Below are positions 37,756 to 46,214 of a stretch of 64,000 nt of DNA, piece by piece. The position numbers and the translations under genes were made by a program. The notes beneath the pieces were generated by a model, which was not told where the DNA came from, did not search any database, and saw only the letters and a program-made list of their open reading frames with translations. Position 1 is the stretch's first letter. Each line of letters begins with the position of its first letter. This DNA is from Stenotrophomonas sp. 704A1 (lineage in GTDB: Bacteria; Pseudomonadota; Gammaproteobacteria; Xanthomonadales; Xanthomonadaceae): the NCBI RefSeq assembly GCF_030549525.1, contig NZ_CP130831.1, positions 3,807,501 to 3,871,500 of the forward strand, read 5' to 3'.

Positions 37756-38748
37756 TTACTGGCGGTTGCTCTGGAACACCAGCGAGTTGTATTCCTGCAT
37801 CAGCTTGCCGGCCGAACCGCGCGGGGCCATCGACGGCGAGTCCAGCATGCGCCGCTCGAAATCGCTGTACGGCGTTTTGCTGCTGACCCGCTGCAGGCGC
37901 TCCTTGCCTTCCCGACGGAAGTTCTCGGCTTCGCGCTCGAAGCTGTTCCAGTCCAGCTTGCCCGGCTCCTGATCGGCCACCTTGGCATGCGCTTCGTCGG
38001 AAATGCGGTTGAACGCATCCAGCCGTTCGCCGGCCTTGGCCGTATCAAAGTCGTCCTCGCTCATCAGCTCCACGATCGCCTTCGCCTCCAGCATCATCGC
38101 CAGGCGGTAGTACTCGCGCGTGCGCCCTTCAGCCTGTTCCAGCGCCTTGAGCTGCTCGCGCTGGGCAGCGTCGTTCTGGCGCTCCAGTTCGGCGTTGAAC
38201 GTTTCGCTGGCAAGCACGAACGCCTTGAAGGCCGCCATCAGCGGCGCGTGCATCTGCTTGCCCTTGGCAAACTGGTCGTCCTCGTAGTCCTGCCGATCGT
38301 AATAGTCGTGCGCGTCCTTGCTGACCGGCACCAGTGCCTTCAGCGCCTGCTGGTAGCGGCCCGCAGCGGCATCGAGATCGGCCAGCGCCGGCTTGGCAGC
38401 GATTGCTTCGGTCACCGGGGCGTCGCACTGCTTCATGTCGTAGTCGCCGATCTCCGACGGCCCGTACACCTGCGTCTCGCGCCCGGTCGGGCCGGCCTCA
38501 ACGTCCTTGATCCAGCGCGTGTAGGACTCGATGCTGCGGTGGGTCTCCGCATCGAGCGCATTGAAGCAGCCGATGTAGGCGTTGAGTTTGGCGGTCAGCT
38601 GCTGCTGTGCATCGGGCGGCGTCGCGCCGGCGTCCGGCGTGCCGGACGGGCCCGCGTCAGCCGTCGTTGCCGGCGCCTTGCCCCCGCAGGCGGTCAGGAT
38701 CAACGACAGCGAAGCGGCCAGCGCCGCGATGGAAAACGTACGTGTCAT
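37756..38748 (-). CDS. YiiG-like (DUF3829) lipoprotein, paralog 2
   Basis: 330 residues. The ATG at 38748 leads into a signal ending ILTAC (lipobox). The mature protein starts with an Ala/Pro/Gly/Asp-rich linker and then shares the KLNAYIGCFNALDAETHRSIESYTRWIKDVEAGPTGRE block with its downstream neighbour. It is helical throughout. The two genes are head-to-tail with a 159-base gap, so they look like an old tandem duplication with strong divergence. Confidence 0.83.
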   Translation of the reverse strand: MTRTFSIAALAASLSLILTACGGKAPATTADAGPSGTPDAGATPPDAQQQLTAKLNAYIGCFNALDAETHRSIESYTRWIKDVEAGPTGRETQVYGPSEIGDYDMKQCDAPVTEAIAAKPALADLDAAAGRYQQALKALVPVSKDAHDYYDRQDYEDDQFAKGKQMHAPLMAAFKAFVLASETFNAELERQNDAAQREQLKALEQAEGRTREYYRLAMMLEAKAIVELMSEDDFDTAKAGERLDAFNRISDEAHAKVADQEPGKLDWNSFEREAENFRREGKERLQRVSSKTPYSDFERRMLDSPSMAPRGSAGKLMQEYNSLVFQSNRQ

Positions 38749-38838
38749 CTGCTCACATCCTTGTTGAAAACGATTACAGCCGCGCATTCTAACGCAGCAC
38801 ACCGGCGCTGGCAGCCCCGGCCCTCGCGCACGCCACGG

Positions 38839-39657
38839 TCAGTCGAGGAACAGATCCGGCAGCAACGGCCGCGACGGGTCCACCGCGTAGCCCGAAAGAT
38901 CGGTGATGCCGGCCTGCGCCAGCACCTCATCGTCGATGAGGAACTGGCCGTGGAAACCGGCGGCCTCGCGCACCAGCACCGCATGCGCGGCGTCGGCCAT
39001 GATCTGTGGCGTACGGCAGCCGGCTGCATCCACGCCGGGAATCATGTTGATCGCATCGGTAGCGATCACCGTACGTGGCCACAGCGCGTTGACGGCCACG
39101 CCCTGCGGGCCGAACTCCGCGGCCAGGCCCAGGGTGACGAAGCTCATGCCCATTTTCGCCAGCGTGTAGCCGGTGTGCGGCCCCCACCACTTCGGCGCCA
39201 GGCTGGGCGGCGGCGCCAGGGTCAGGATGTGCGGGTTCGGTGCCTGCAGCAGATACGGCAGGCAGGCCTGCGCGCACAGGAAGCTGCCACGCGCGTTGAC
39301 CTGCTGCATCAGGTCGAAGCGCTTCATCGGCGTGTCCAGCGTGCCGCGCAGCCAGATCGCGCTGGCGTTGTTGACCAGGATGTCGATGCCGCCGAAGGTG
39401 TCCACCGCTGCGGCAACCGCCGCCTGCACCTGGTCTTCCTCGCGGATGTCGCACTTCAGCGCCAGGCCCTGGCCGCCTGCGGCGGTCACCGCTTCGGCGG
39501 CGCTGTGGATGGTGCCCGGCAACTTCGGGTTCGGTACCGACGACTTCGCTGCGATGGCCACGTTGGCGCCGTCGCGCGCGGCGCGCAGCGCAATGGCCAG
39601 GCCGATGCCACGCGAGCCACCGGTGATGAAGAGGGTTTTTCCCTGCAGACTGCCCAC
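38839..39657 (-). CDS. Short-chain dehydrogenase, HSDL2-like
   Basis: 272 residues from a GTG at 39657 with GGAG 8 bases upstream; no ATG fits. The cofactor motif TGGSRGIG lies at 12-19, NNAS at 96-99, and active-site Tyr164/Lys168 in YTLAK. The region HILTLAPPPSLAPKWWGPHTGYTLAKMGMS and the tail GQFLIDDEVLAQAGITDLSGYAV...PDLFLD closely recall animal HSDL2 and its bacterial relatives, linked to fatty-acid or sterol metabolism. The usual Ser 13 residues before Tyr is Pro here; S152 at -12 is the nearest candidate. The substrate is unknown. Confidence 0.88.
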   Translation of the reverse strand: MGSLQGKTLFITGGSRGIGLAIALRAARDGANVAIAAKSSVPNPKLPGTIHSAAEAVTAAGGQGLALKCDIREEDQVQAAVAAAVDTFGGIDILVNNASAIWLRGTLDTPMKRFDLMQQVNARGSFLCAQACLPYLLQAPNPHILTLAPPPSLAPKWWGPHTGYTLAKMGMSFVTLGLAAEFGPQGVAVNALWPRTVIATDAINMIPGVDAAGCRTPQIMADAAHAVLVREAAGFHGQFLIDDEVLAQAGITDLSGYAVDPSRPLLPDLFLD

Positions 39658-39765
39658 GTTCCACACTCCAGCGCATGCAATGAGCCGCCAGTATGCCGTG
39701 CCGACACGGAGTTCACCCGGCCTTGACGATACTCGGGCCTCCAGACAACGCACGAGGTCCACGCC

Positions 39766-40449
39766 ATGCGCCGTTCCCGCCTGTTGCTGCCTGCCCTGGG
39801 ACTTGCCCTGCTGACCGCCTGCCAGGGCCGTCCGCCCGAGCCCGGCAGCGATCCGGGCAACGACAACCCGGCCAGCGTCGACAAGGCAGCCAGTGATGGC
39901 ACGCTGCGCTGGAGCGAGCGCGTGGTCTGGGATGGCGACCTCAACGCGTGCCGTCAGGGCGAAAGCAGCGCCACCCGCGACTGCCTGCGTGAGGCGATGC
40001 GTGCCGGTGGTGCCAGCGCCGATGCGATCACCGCTGCCGGGCAGCTGTCGACCGGCGGCGAGCTGGCCTACGTAACGGCCTGGCATGAGCACGACGGGCT
40101 GGGCGTGGCCACCATCGAGTATCCGTTCCGCGCCAACACCAACCAGGGCACCCGGCTGGTCGATGCGGGCGGCAAGCGTATCGACGTCGATGCAGTGCAG
40201 CTGGACGACACCCTGCGCGCCGACCCGACGGTGCAGGACGTGCTGAAGGCCCATCCGCAGGCCACGCCGTTCGCGCCGGCCCAGGCCGCCGGCAGCGCGC
40301 CGCTGGAAGGCGGCGGCATCCGCCTGCTGTACCGCACCCCGCTGCGCGATTGCCACGCCTGCCCGGACGTGGGCCAGCTGCAGATCGCCTACGACTTCGA
40401 TGGCAAGCGCAACTTCATCGGCCAGCAGGTGGTGCCGGCCACGCCGTAA
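39766..40449 (+). CDS. Conserved lipoprotein of unknown function
   Basis: 227 residues. Signal MRRSRLLLPALGLALLTAC is a clear lipobox (TAC). The following linker is Pro/Gly/Asn/Asp-rich, then a globular part with a C-terminal CHAC pair (RDCHACPDVGQLQIAYDFDGKRNFIGQQV). No known domain is recognised. It is divergent from the SDR gene. Confidence 0.75.
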   Translation: MRRSRLLLPALGLALLTACQGRPPEPGSDPGNDNPASVDKAASDGTLRWSERVVWDGDLNACRQGESSATRDCLREAMRAGGASADAITAAGQLSTGGELAYVTAWHEHDGLGVATIEYPFRANTNQGTRLVDAGGKRIDVDAVQLDDTLRADPTVQDVLKAHPQATPFAPAQAAGSAPLEGGGIRLLYRTPLRDCHACPDVGQLQIAYDFDGKRNFIGQQVVPATP

Positions 40450-40453
40450 GCAG

Positions 40454-40517
40454 GTAGCGCCGGGCCATGCCCGGCGGACGCAACGTTCAATGCCGCCGGG
40501 CATGGCCCGGCGCTACC
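40454..40517. repeat. SMAG REP inverted pair
   Basis: Copies at 40454-40477 and 40493-40517 face each other between convergent genes. The right copy, read on the minus strand, supplies the TAG stop of the DUF2867 gene (40513-40515). Confidence 0.87.
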
Positions 40518-41019
40518 GATAGGCGCGCACCTGCTTCCGCAGCAGGTGCGGCACGATCAGCCGATGCACCGGGGCAACCGGCAGCATGTACACACGCCCG
40601 AACGCGTTATGCGTATGCACCACCGTCGCCACTTCCAGCACGTCGCCCTGCCACTGCACTGCCAGCTGCACGCGCAGGTGGCGATCATCGTCTTCCAGTA
40701 CCATGGCATCGTCCTCCAGCGCCTGCAGGGTGAAGATGCCCAGCCGCTGCCCCGGATGCGGTCGCTCGATGTCCTGCACTGCACGCAACGAGCCCAGATG
40801 CTTCATGCCGAGCAGGCGCATGCCGTGGTTGCGCAGCGCCATCAGCCGATCGAACCATACCGGAATGGTGGCCGCCATATCGCGGTACGCCTGCAATGCC
40901 GAGCGCCCATCTCGACGGGTTGCCGCGCGGCAGGCATGCACGAAATCAGCACCGGGCAACTGCGCACGTAGCACGCTGCCCGCACTCGGCGGGGCGGCCA
41001 CCACCTGCGAAGCCTTCAC
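40513..41019 (-). CDS. DUF2867 family protein
   Basis: 168 residues. The DUF2867 core is visible: ADFVHACRA, WFDRLMALRN, GIFTLQALEDDAMVLEDDDRHLRVQLAVQ and VHTHNAFGRVYMLPVAPVHRLIVPHLLRK. This domain often occurs with NAD(P)-binding proteins and its role is unsettled. Its start overlaps the kinase-like gene by 4 bases. Its last codon and TAG stop lie in a SMAG repeat. Confidence 0.82.
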   Translation of the reverse strand: MKASQVVAAPPSAGSVLRAQLPGADFVHACRAATRRDGRSALQAYRDMAATIPVWFDRLMALRNHGMRLLGMKHLGSLRAVQDIERPHPGQRLGIFTLQALEDDAMVLEDDDRHLRVQLAVQWQGDVLEVATVVHTHNAFGRVYMLPVAPVHRLIVPHLLRKQVRAYR

Positions 41020-41678
41020 GGCTTCGGCCCCTGCCCTTCATTGTCTTCCCAATGCAGGATGCGGCGGGTGACGAAACGGTAGACCGGCTTGCCGGTGGCG
41101 AACCACAGTTCGCGCACCCACGACGTGCGCTTCAGTACCCGCTTCTCCACCGGCGTAAGCGATTCACGGCAGTACATGCGCTTGTGCTTGAGCAGGTGGC
41201 GCAGGTCCTCGCGGGCCAGCAGGCGCATCCAGCGCGAGCGCGGGTTGCCGATCACCGCCAGCTGGAAGTCGATCAGCGCCGGGCGGCCGTCCTCGGTCAC
41301 CAGCCAGTTGGCTTCCTTGGCCAGGTCGTTATGGGCCACGCCACGGCGGTGCAGCTGCTGCAGCAGCCGGCGAGCGGCACGGAACCAGGCCAGATCGCCA
41401 CGTGGCGGGCGCTGGTACATCGCATCGCCGGCCATGAAGCTGCGGTCCAGATGACGGCCGTTCCAGTCCAGCAGTTGTGGCACGTCGGCCATGCCGTGGA
41501 TATGGCGCAGCGCGCGTGCTTCGCGCCGCGCCAGCCACCACGCAGGCAGGCGCAGCCACAGCGGCGTGGCTCCCAGATCGCGGCGGACGAAGCGCCCCGC
41601 CGGCCCATGAACGAGCAGGATGCGACCGAAGCTGTCGGCCTTCAGGGCATGCGAGGGAACGTCTGGCGTGTGCGGCAT
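41016..41678 (-). CDS. RIO-like/lipopolysaccharide-kinase-type protein kinase
   Basis: 220 residues. A minimal kinase core is visible: LVHGPAGRFVRRDLG, HNDLAKEANWLV (catalytic loop, D118 and N124) and LIDFQLAV (metal-binding D137). A lysine equivalent in the N-lobe and a complete glycine loop are not evident, as in RIO and KdkA/InaA-type kinases. It may phosphorylate a protein or an envelope glycolipid. It is coupled to DUF2867 by ATGA and divergent from the DedA-PAP2 gene. Confidence 0.75.
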   Translation of the reverse strand: MPHTPDVPSHALKADSFGRILLVHGPAGRFVRRDLGATPLWLRLPAWWLARREARALRHIHGMADVPQLLDWNGRHLDRSFMAGDAMYQRPPRGDLAWFRAARRLLQQLHRRGVAHNDLAKEANWLVTEDGRPALIDFQLAVIGNPRSRWMRLLAREDLRHLLKHKRMYCRESLTPVEKRVLKRTSWVRELWFATGKPVYRFVTRRILHWEDNEGQGPKP

Positions 41679-41763
41679 GGACCCATTCTAGGCGATGGCG
41701 CCGGTTGCAAACGGTCACCAAGCGGCTGGGAACCAGTCACCTTCACGCCTCTATAATCGGTCA

Positions 41764-43758
41764 ATGGACTCTTCATGGATCGACGCCACCCTCGCGTGGA
41801 TTGCCGCTCATCCCGTGTTGGCGGGTGCGGTCATCTTTCTGATCGCCTTCTGCGATGCGGTCATCATTCTCGGCGCCATCGTGCCGGCACTGCCGTTGCT
41901 GTTCGCCGTGGGCGTGTTCATCGGCCTGGGCCAGATCTCCGGACCGTACGCCGTGGCCGCCGCTGCACTGGGCGCGTTCGCCGGCGATGGCATCAGCTAC
42001 TGGATCGGCCGCCGCTGGGGGGATCGCCTGCGTGGCATCTGGCCGTTCAGCCGTTATCCGCAGCTGCTCGACCGCGGCGAGAACCTGTTCCGCCGCAATG
42101 CGTTCAAGAGCATCCTGGTGGCCCGCTACGTCGGTGCCATCCGCCCGTTCGTACCGGCCATCGCCGGCATGATGAAGATGCCGGCCGGCCGCTACGTGCA
42201 GGCCAGTGGCATTGCCAGCATTTCCTGGGCGGTGCTGTTCCTGGCCCCGGGCTGGATTCTTGGCGAAGCCTACGACGCGGTGGCCGCCGTGGCCGGCCGT
42301 CTGGTGGTCGTGGTCGGCCTGCTGGCGGTGATCCTCAGCCTGGTCTGGGCCATCGTGCTGTACGGCTACCGCTGGTCGGCCGCACGCATGGACAACTGGC
42401 TGGCGCGTCTGCTGGACTGGTCCAACCGCCACCCGACGCTGGGCCGCTACACGGTCGGCGTGCTCGATCCGAAGCGCCGCGAATCGGTGCCGCTGGCGAT
42501 GCTGGCGTTGATGCTGCTGTTGCTGGGCTGGGGCTGGTTCGCGCTGTTGACCGTGGTGGTCGCCCACGGCGAGCCGCTGGCCGTCGACCTGCTGGTGCAC
42601 CAGGCGATGCTGGCCCTGCGCAATCCGCTGGCCGACTACCCGATGGCCGCGCTGGCGTCGCTGGGCGCCTGGCAGGTGCTGTTGCCGGCCACCGCTGCGG
42701 CGATGGGCTACCTGGTCTGGCGCCGGCGCTGGATGGCCGCCGCACACTGGCTGGCCGCGCTGGCGTTCGGCCTGGCCCTGACGATGCTGCTCGGCGCCAC
42801 GGTGGATGTGGTGCGCCCGGTCGATGCCAGCAGCGGCTTTGGCTTCCCCTCGGTGTCGGTGACCATGGCCACCATCACCTTCGGCTTCTTCGCGGTGCTG
42901 ATCGCCCGTGAGATGCCCGGCCGCACCCGCGTCTGGCCCTACCTGGTGTCGGGCATCGTGGTCAGCCTGATCGGCTTCGCGCGCCTGTACCTGGGTGCGC
43001 ATTGGCTGAGCGATGTGATCGGCGGCATGCTGTTCGGCACGTTCTGGCTGCTGGTGCTGGGGATCGCCTACCGCCGCCGCTTCAACCGCTCGTTCTGGGT
43101 CAAGCCGGTGGCGTGGCTGTTCTACGGTGTCTTCGCCGTGGCCGCGATGTGGTACGCGCCGCGCAACATCCCGGTGAAGCTGGAACGCTTCGAACCGTCC
43201 CTGCCGGCGCCGCAGGCGATGGACCTGCAGGCCTGGTGGCAGCGTGACTGGTCGCAGCTGCCGGCCCGTCGCAACGAGTTCGACGACGACCAGCGCTGGC
43301 CGCTGGACGTGCAGGTGGCCGGACCACTGGCCCCGCTGCAGGCACAGCTGGAAGCACGTGGCTGGAAGATGCAGGCGCAGGCCGGCTGGGAGGAAGCGCT
43401 GCAGATGCTGGACAAGAACACCGGCGCCGATGCGCTGCCGGTGCTGCCGGCAACGCTGGATACCCGTGTGGAAGCCCTGCTGATGGTGCGCCAAGGCGCG
43501 CAACCGGACGAACGCTACGTGCTGCGCCTGTGGCAGGCGCCGGCCCAGCTGCAGCCGGGTGATACCCCGTTGTGGCTCGGCAGCGCGCAGACGCTGCGTT
43601 ACGAGCGCCACTTCCAGTGGATCGGCATGTGGCATCCGGTGCGCGGCATCGATCCGGCGCTGAACGCGGTGAAGGAGGCCGTGCAGGGCCTGCCGCAGCG
43701 CGAGGACGTGCACAGCGAAACCGGGTTGCCGGTGCTGCGGTTGAAGACGGCACGCTGA
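41764..43758 (+). CDS. DedA-PAP2-LssY-like fusion membrane protein
   Basis: 664 residues. Residues 1 to about 195 form a DedA (SNARE-associated) domain with FLGARYVGAIRPFVPAIAGMMKMP-like sequence. Residues about 265-455 form a PAP2 phosphatase membrane domain with R351-P352, then R407, H413 and D417 of motif 3 (ARLYLGAHWLSD). A soluble LssY-type C-terminal domain follows to the end. DedA proteins move lipid carriers and PAP2 enzymes dephosphorylate them, so a role in recycling lipid phosphates is plausible. The normal PSGH motif reads PSVS (362-365), lacking the catalytic His. Confidence 0.9.
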   Translation: MDSSWIDATLAWIAAHPVLAGAVIFLIAFCDAVIILGAIVPALPLLFAVGVFIGLGQISGPYAVAAAALGAFAGDGISYWIGRRWGDRLRGIWPFSRYPQLLDRGENLFRRNAFKSILVARYVGAIRPFVPAIAGMMKMPAGRYVQASGIASISWAVLFLAPGWILGEAYDAVAAVAGRLVVVVGLLAVILSLVWAIVLYGYRWSAARMDNWLARLLDWSNRHPTLGRYTVGVLDPKRRESVPLAMLALMLLLLGWGWFALLTVVVAHGEPLAVDLLVHQAMLALRNPLADYPMAALASLGAWQVLLPATAAAMGYLVWRRRWMAAAHWLAALAFGLALTMLLGATVDVVRPVDASSGFGFPSVSVTMATITFGFFAVLIAREMPGRTRVWPYLVSGIVVSLIGFARLYLGAHWLSDVIGGMLFGTFWLLVLGIAYRRRFNRSFWVKPVAWLFYGVFAVAAMWYAPRNIPVKLERFEPSLPAPQAMDLQAWWQRDWSQLPARRNEFDDDQRWPLDVQVAGPLAPLQAQLEARGWKMQAQAGWEEALQMLDKNTGADALPVLPATLDTRVEALLMVRQGAQPDERYVLRLWQAPAQLQPGDTPLWLGSAQTLRYERHFQWIGMWHPVRGIDPALNAVKEAVQGLPQREDVHSETGLPVLRLKTAR

Positions 43759-43919
43759 TGGATCCGCCGGGCATGGCCCGGCGCTACCTGCAATCCGCGC
43801 CGTGATGGATCCGCCGCGCATGGCCCGGCGCTACCTGCAATCCGTGCCGTGATGGATCCGCCGGGCATGGCCCGGCGCTACCGGAATGCGGCCTGGTAGC
43901 GCCGGGCCATGCCCGGCGC
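43757..43919 (+). repeat. Tandem 47-bp SMAG array plus inverted SMAG
   Basis: Unit starts at 43757, 43804 and 43851 are exactly 47 bases apart. Each unit is GATGGATCCGCCG, a GCATGGCCCGGCGCTACC palindrome half and CTGCAATCCG. Units 1 and 2 differ at very few positions; the third is cut after the palindrome. A facing SMAG copy follows (about 43896-43918). The array begins in the stop codon of the DedA-PAP2 gene. Confidence 0.9.
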
Positions 43920-43947
43920 AACGTTCACGCCATGCGTGGCTGGCGAT

Positions 43948-44526
43948 CTACGGCATCCAGCCCAGCAACTGCTGCAGCCGCTGATGCGGATCGTCCAGCT
44001 GCAACAGCTGCAGGCGCTGCTGTTCGCTCAACGGCAGCAGTTCGGCCAGCCGCCAGCTGACCCAGCTGGCCTGGTCCAGCAGGGCCGGACGGGCCGGGGC
44101 AAAGGCCGCCCCCGCCTGCTCGATGATATGGCCCAGCACCGTCGCCAGCAGCGCGTGCTGCGGCCGCAGTTCATCGTCGGGGTCGTCCTCGCACCAGCGC
44201 ACGTCGGCGACCACCAGCCCGTTGTCACGCACCCGCGTGCGCTCCACATGGAAGCGGCGGGTACCGCGCAGGCGCAGCTGCAGCACGCCGTCGGCCCCGA
44301 CGTCGAAATCCTCGATCCGCACCTGCACGCCAAACGCGGCCGGTGTGGCCGGCGCCCCCGTCTCGTGCCCCTCCAGGATCAGGCACACGCCAAACCCCTC
44401 GCCGCTGCGGCCGGTTTCACGGACCAGATCCAGATAGCGGGGCTCGAACACGCGCAGGCCAACAGCCGCGCCGGGCAGCAGCGTGGTGTGCAGCGGGAAC
44501 AGCGGCAGCGACGCGTCGCCGCTCAT
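43948..44526 (-). CDS. LON substrate-binding-domain protein
   Basis: 192 residues. LPLFPLHTTLLPGAAVGLRVFEPRYLDLV is the hallmark of the N-terminal Lon domain, but there is no ATPase or protease part, so this is a stand-alone LON-domain protein. Such proteins probably bind unfolded substrates; the function is unknown. The start overlaps the mpl stop by 4 bases. Confidence 0.9.
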   Translation of the reverse strand: MSGDASLPLFPLHTTLLPGAAVGLRVFEPRYLDLVRETGRSGEGFGVCLILEGHETGAPATPAAFGVQVRIEDFDVGADGVLQLRLRGTRRFHVERTRVRDNGLVVADVRWCEDDPDDELRPQHALLATVLGHIIEQAGAAFAPARPALLDQASWVSWRLAELLPLSEQQRLQLLQLDDPHQRLQQLLGWMP

Positions 44527-45887
44527 CGCGCCTGCAGGCCGGCGAGGAAACGCCGCGGCGCGCCGTCGAAGCCGCCGTTGGACATGAACACCACATGGTC
44601 ACCGCGGCGCGCGTCGGCCTGCAGCTGCGCCAGCAGCGCGTCGGTGTCGGGCACCGCGTGCGCTTCGCCACGCACCGCGGCGATCACCGCCGCCGCATCC
44701 CAGGCCAGTTCCGGCCGATGCAGGAACACCACTTCATCGGCCAGCGCCAGCGAGGGCGCCAACGCCTGCGCATGTGCGCCCAGCCGCATCGAATTGCTGC
44801 GTGGCTCCATCGCCACCACGATGCGCGCATCGCCGACCCTGGCACGCAGCCCTTCCAGCGTGGTCGCGATCGCGGTCGGATGATGGGCGAAATCGTCGTA
44901 GACGGTGATGCCTTCGTGGCTGCCGATCACTTCCATGCGCCGCTTGACGCTGCGGAAGCGCGCCAGTGCCGGGATCACTTCGGCCGGGGCCACTCCCACC
45001 GCATGCGCGGCGGCCAGCGCGGCCAGGCCATTGAGCACGTTGTGCCGGCCCAGCAGCGGCCAGTGCACCTCGCCCAGTGCCTGCCCGCGATGATGCACGC
45101 GGAACGCACTGCCATCGGCGGCCAGCAGCTCGGCATGCCATTCCAGTGACGGGTCGAAGCCGAAGCGCTCGACCGGGGTCCAGCAGCCCATGGCCAGCAC
45201 TTCGGCCAGGTGCGGGTCCTCTCCGTTGACGATCAGGCGGCCGCGCGCGGGCACCGTACGCACCAGGTGATGGAACTGGCGCTGGATCGCGGCCACGTCC
45301 GGGAAGATGTCGGCGTGGTCGTATTCGAGGTTGTTGAGGATCGCCACCAGCGGCCGGTAGTGGACGAACTTGCTGCGCTTGTCGAAGAAGGCGGTGTCGT
45401 ACTCATCGGCTTCGACAACGAACTCGCGGCCCTGCCCGAGACGGGCGGATACGCCGAAGTCCTCGGCGACGCCACCGATCAGGAAGCCGGGGGCACGGCC
45501 GGCGCTTTCCAGCAGCCAGGTCAGGATGGTGGTGGTCGTGGTCTTCCCATGGGTACCGGCCACGGCCAGCGTGTCGCGGCCCGGCAGGACCTGTTCGGAC
45601 AACCACTGGGCACCGGAAATGTAGCGCTGGCCAGCATCCAGTACGGCTTCCACCGCTGGATTGCCACGCGACAATGCGTTGCCGATGACGACTTCCGAGG
45701 TGCCCGGCGGCACGCTGTCGGCGCGGTAGCCCTGGTCCAGGGTGATGCCCAGCTGTTCGAGCTGGGTCGACATCGGCGGATAGATGGCCTGGTCGCTGCC
45801 GCTGACGGTCTGGCCCAGTTCCCGTGCCAGGGCGGCCACGCCGCCCATGAAGGTACCGGCGATTGCAAGGATATGTACGCTGCTCAT
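44523..45887 (-). CDS. mpl: UDP-MurNAc:tripeptide ligase (murein recycling)
   Basis: 454 residues from the ATG at 45887 (MSSVHILAIAGTFMGG). It attaches recycled L-Ala-gamma-D-Glu-mDAP to UDP-MurNAc. The Mur ligase ATP loop AGTHGKTTTT, NNLEYDHADIF and the C-terminal YDDFAHHPTAI are visible. An in-frame upstream ATG at 45983 is not supported. It sits upstream of the LON-domain gene in one operon. Confidence 0.95.
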   Translation of the reverse strand: MSSVHILAIAGTFMGGVAALARELGQTVSGSDQAIYPPMSTQLEQLGITLDQGYRADSVPPGTSEVVIGNALSRGNPAVEAVLDAGQRYISGAQWLSEQVLPGRDTLAVAGTHGKTTTTTILTWLLESAGRAPGFLIGGVAEDFGVSARLGQGREFVVEADEYDTAFFDKRSKFVHYRPLVAILNNLEYDHADIFPDVAAIQRQFHHLVRTVPARGRLIVNGEDPHLAEVLAMGCWTPVERFGFDPSLEWHAELLAADGSAFRVHHRGQALGEVHWPLLGRHNVLNGLAALAAAHAVGVAPAEVIPALARFRSVKRRMEVIGSHEGITVYDDFAHHPTAIATTLEGLRARVGDARIVVAMEPRSNSMRLGAHAQALAPSLALADEVVFLHRPELAWDAAAVIAAVRGEAHAVPDTDALLAQLQADARRGDHVVFMSNGGFDGAPRRFLAGLQAR

Positions 45888-46007
45888 GAGCGGGGATTGT
45901 GACCGATCACGGCTGTATAGGGCCATTGTCGGAAACCGGGTAAGAGAACCCCTACACCCACTGTGAGAAAACTCCAATCGCATGTCAGGGAATTCCCGAT
46001 AGCGATG

Positions 46008-46178
46008 TTATGTGAACCCGGACACAATTCAGGATGCCAGCCGCAGTACCCGAACCGGTCCTACTCCCCAAGAGGCCATCCCCAAGGGAGCTCATGCTGT
46101 GGGGGCCCTGAGCAAGCCCTTTGCTGGCACCTTCCAACGACACAGGCCTGATCCTCGCGGATCAGGCCTGTGTTTTTT
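46008..46178 (+). ncRNA. Candidate small RNA on the plus strand between mpl and adk
   Basis: The 327-base mpl-adk gap ends on the plus strand in a near-perfect intrinsic terminator although both flanking genes are on the minus strand, which implies a plus-strand transcript. No convincing ORF fits it. The 5' end is a guess, placed near a weak -10-like TTATGT at 46008. A perfect GGGAATTCCC palindrome lies just upstream (45988-45997). Within the region the octamer TCCCCAAG occurs twice (46065-46072, 46079-46086), C-rich motifs that recall Xanthomonas regulatory RNAs such as sX13. Identity is not proven. Confidence 0.5.
46141..46178 (+). terminator. Strong intrinsic terminator, plus strand
   Basis: A perfect 14-bp stem (CACAGGCCTGATCC / GGATCAGGCCTGTG) with a TCGC loop is followed immediately by TTTTTT (46173-46178). 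On the minus strand no T-run follows, so it does not simply serve adk. Confidence 0.9.
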
Positions 46179-46214
46179 GTGCCTGCGAGGGCCGGCAGCC
46201 GCCGGCCCACCGGG

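Noticed and set aside
41773..43821. 682-codon minus-strand frame opposite the DedA-PAP2 gene
   Set aside because: Antisense shadow rich in His/Gln/Arg, no recognisable domain.
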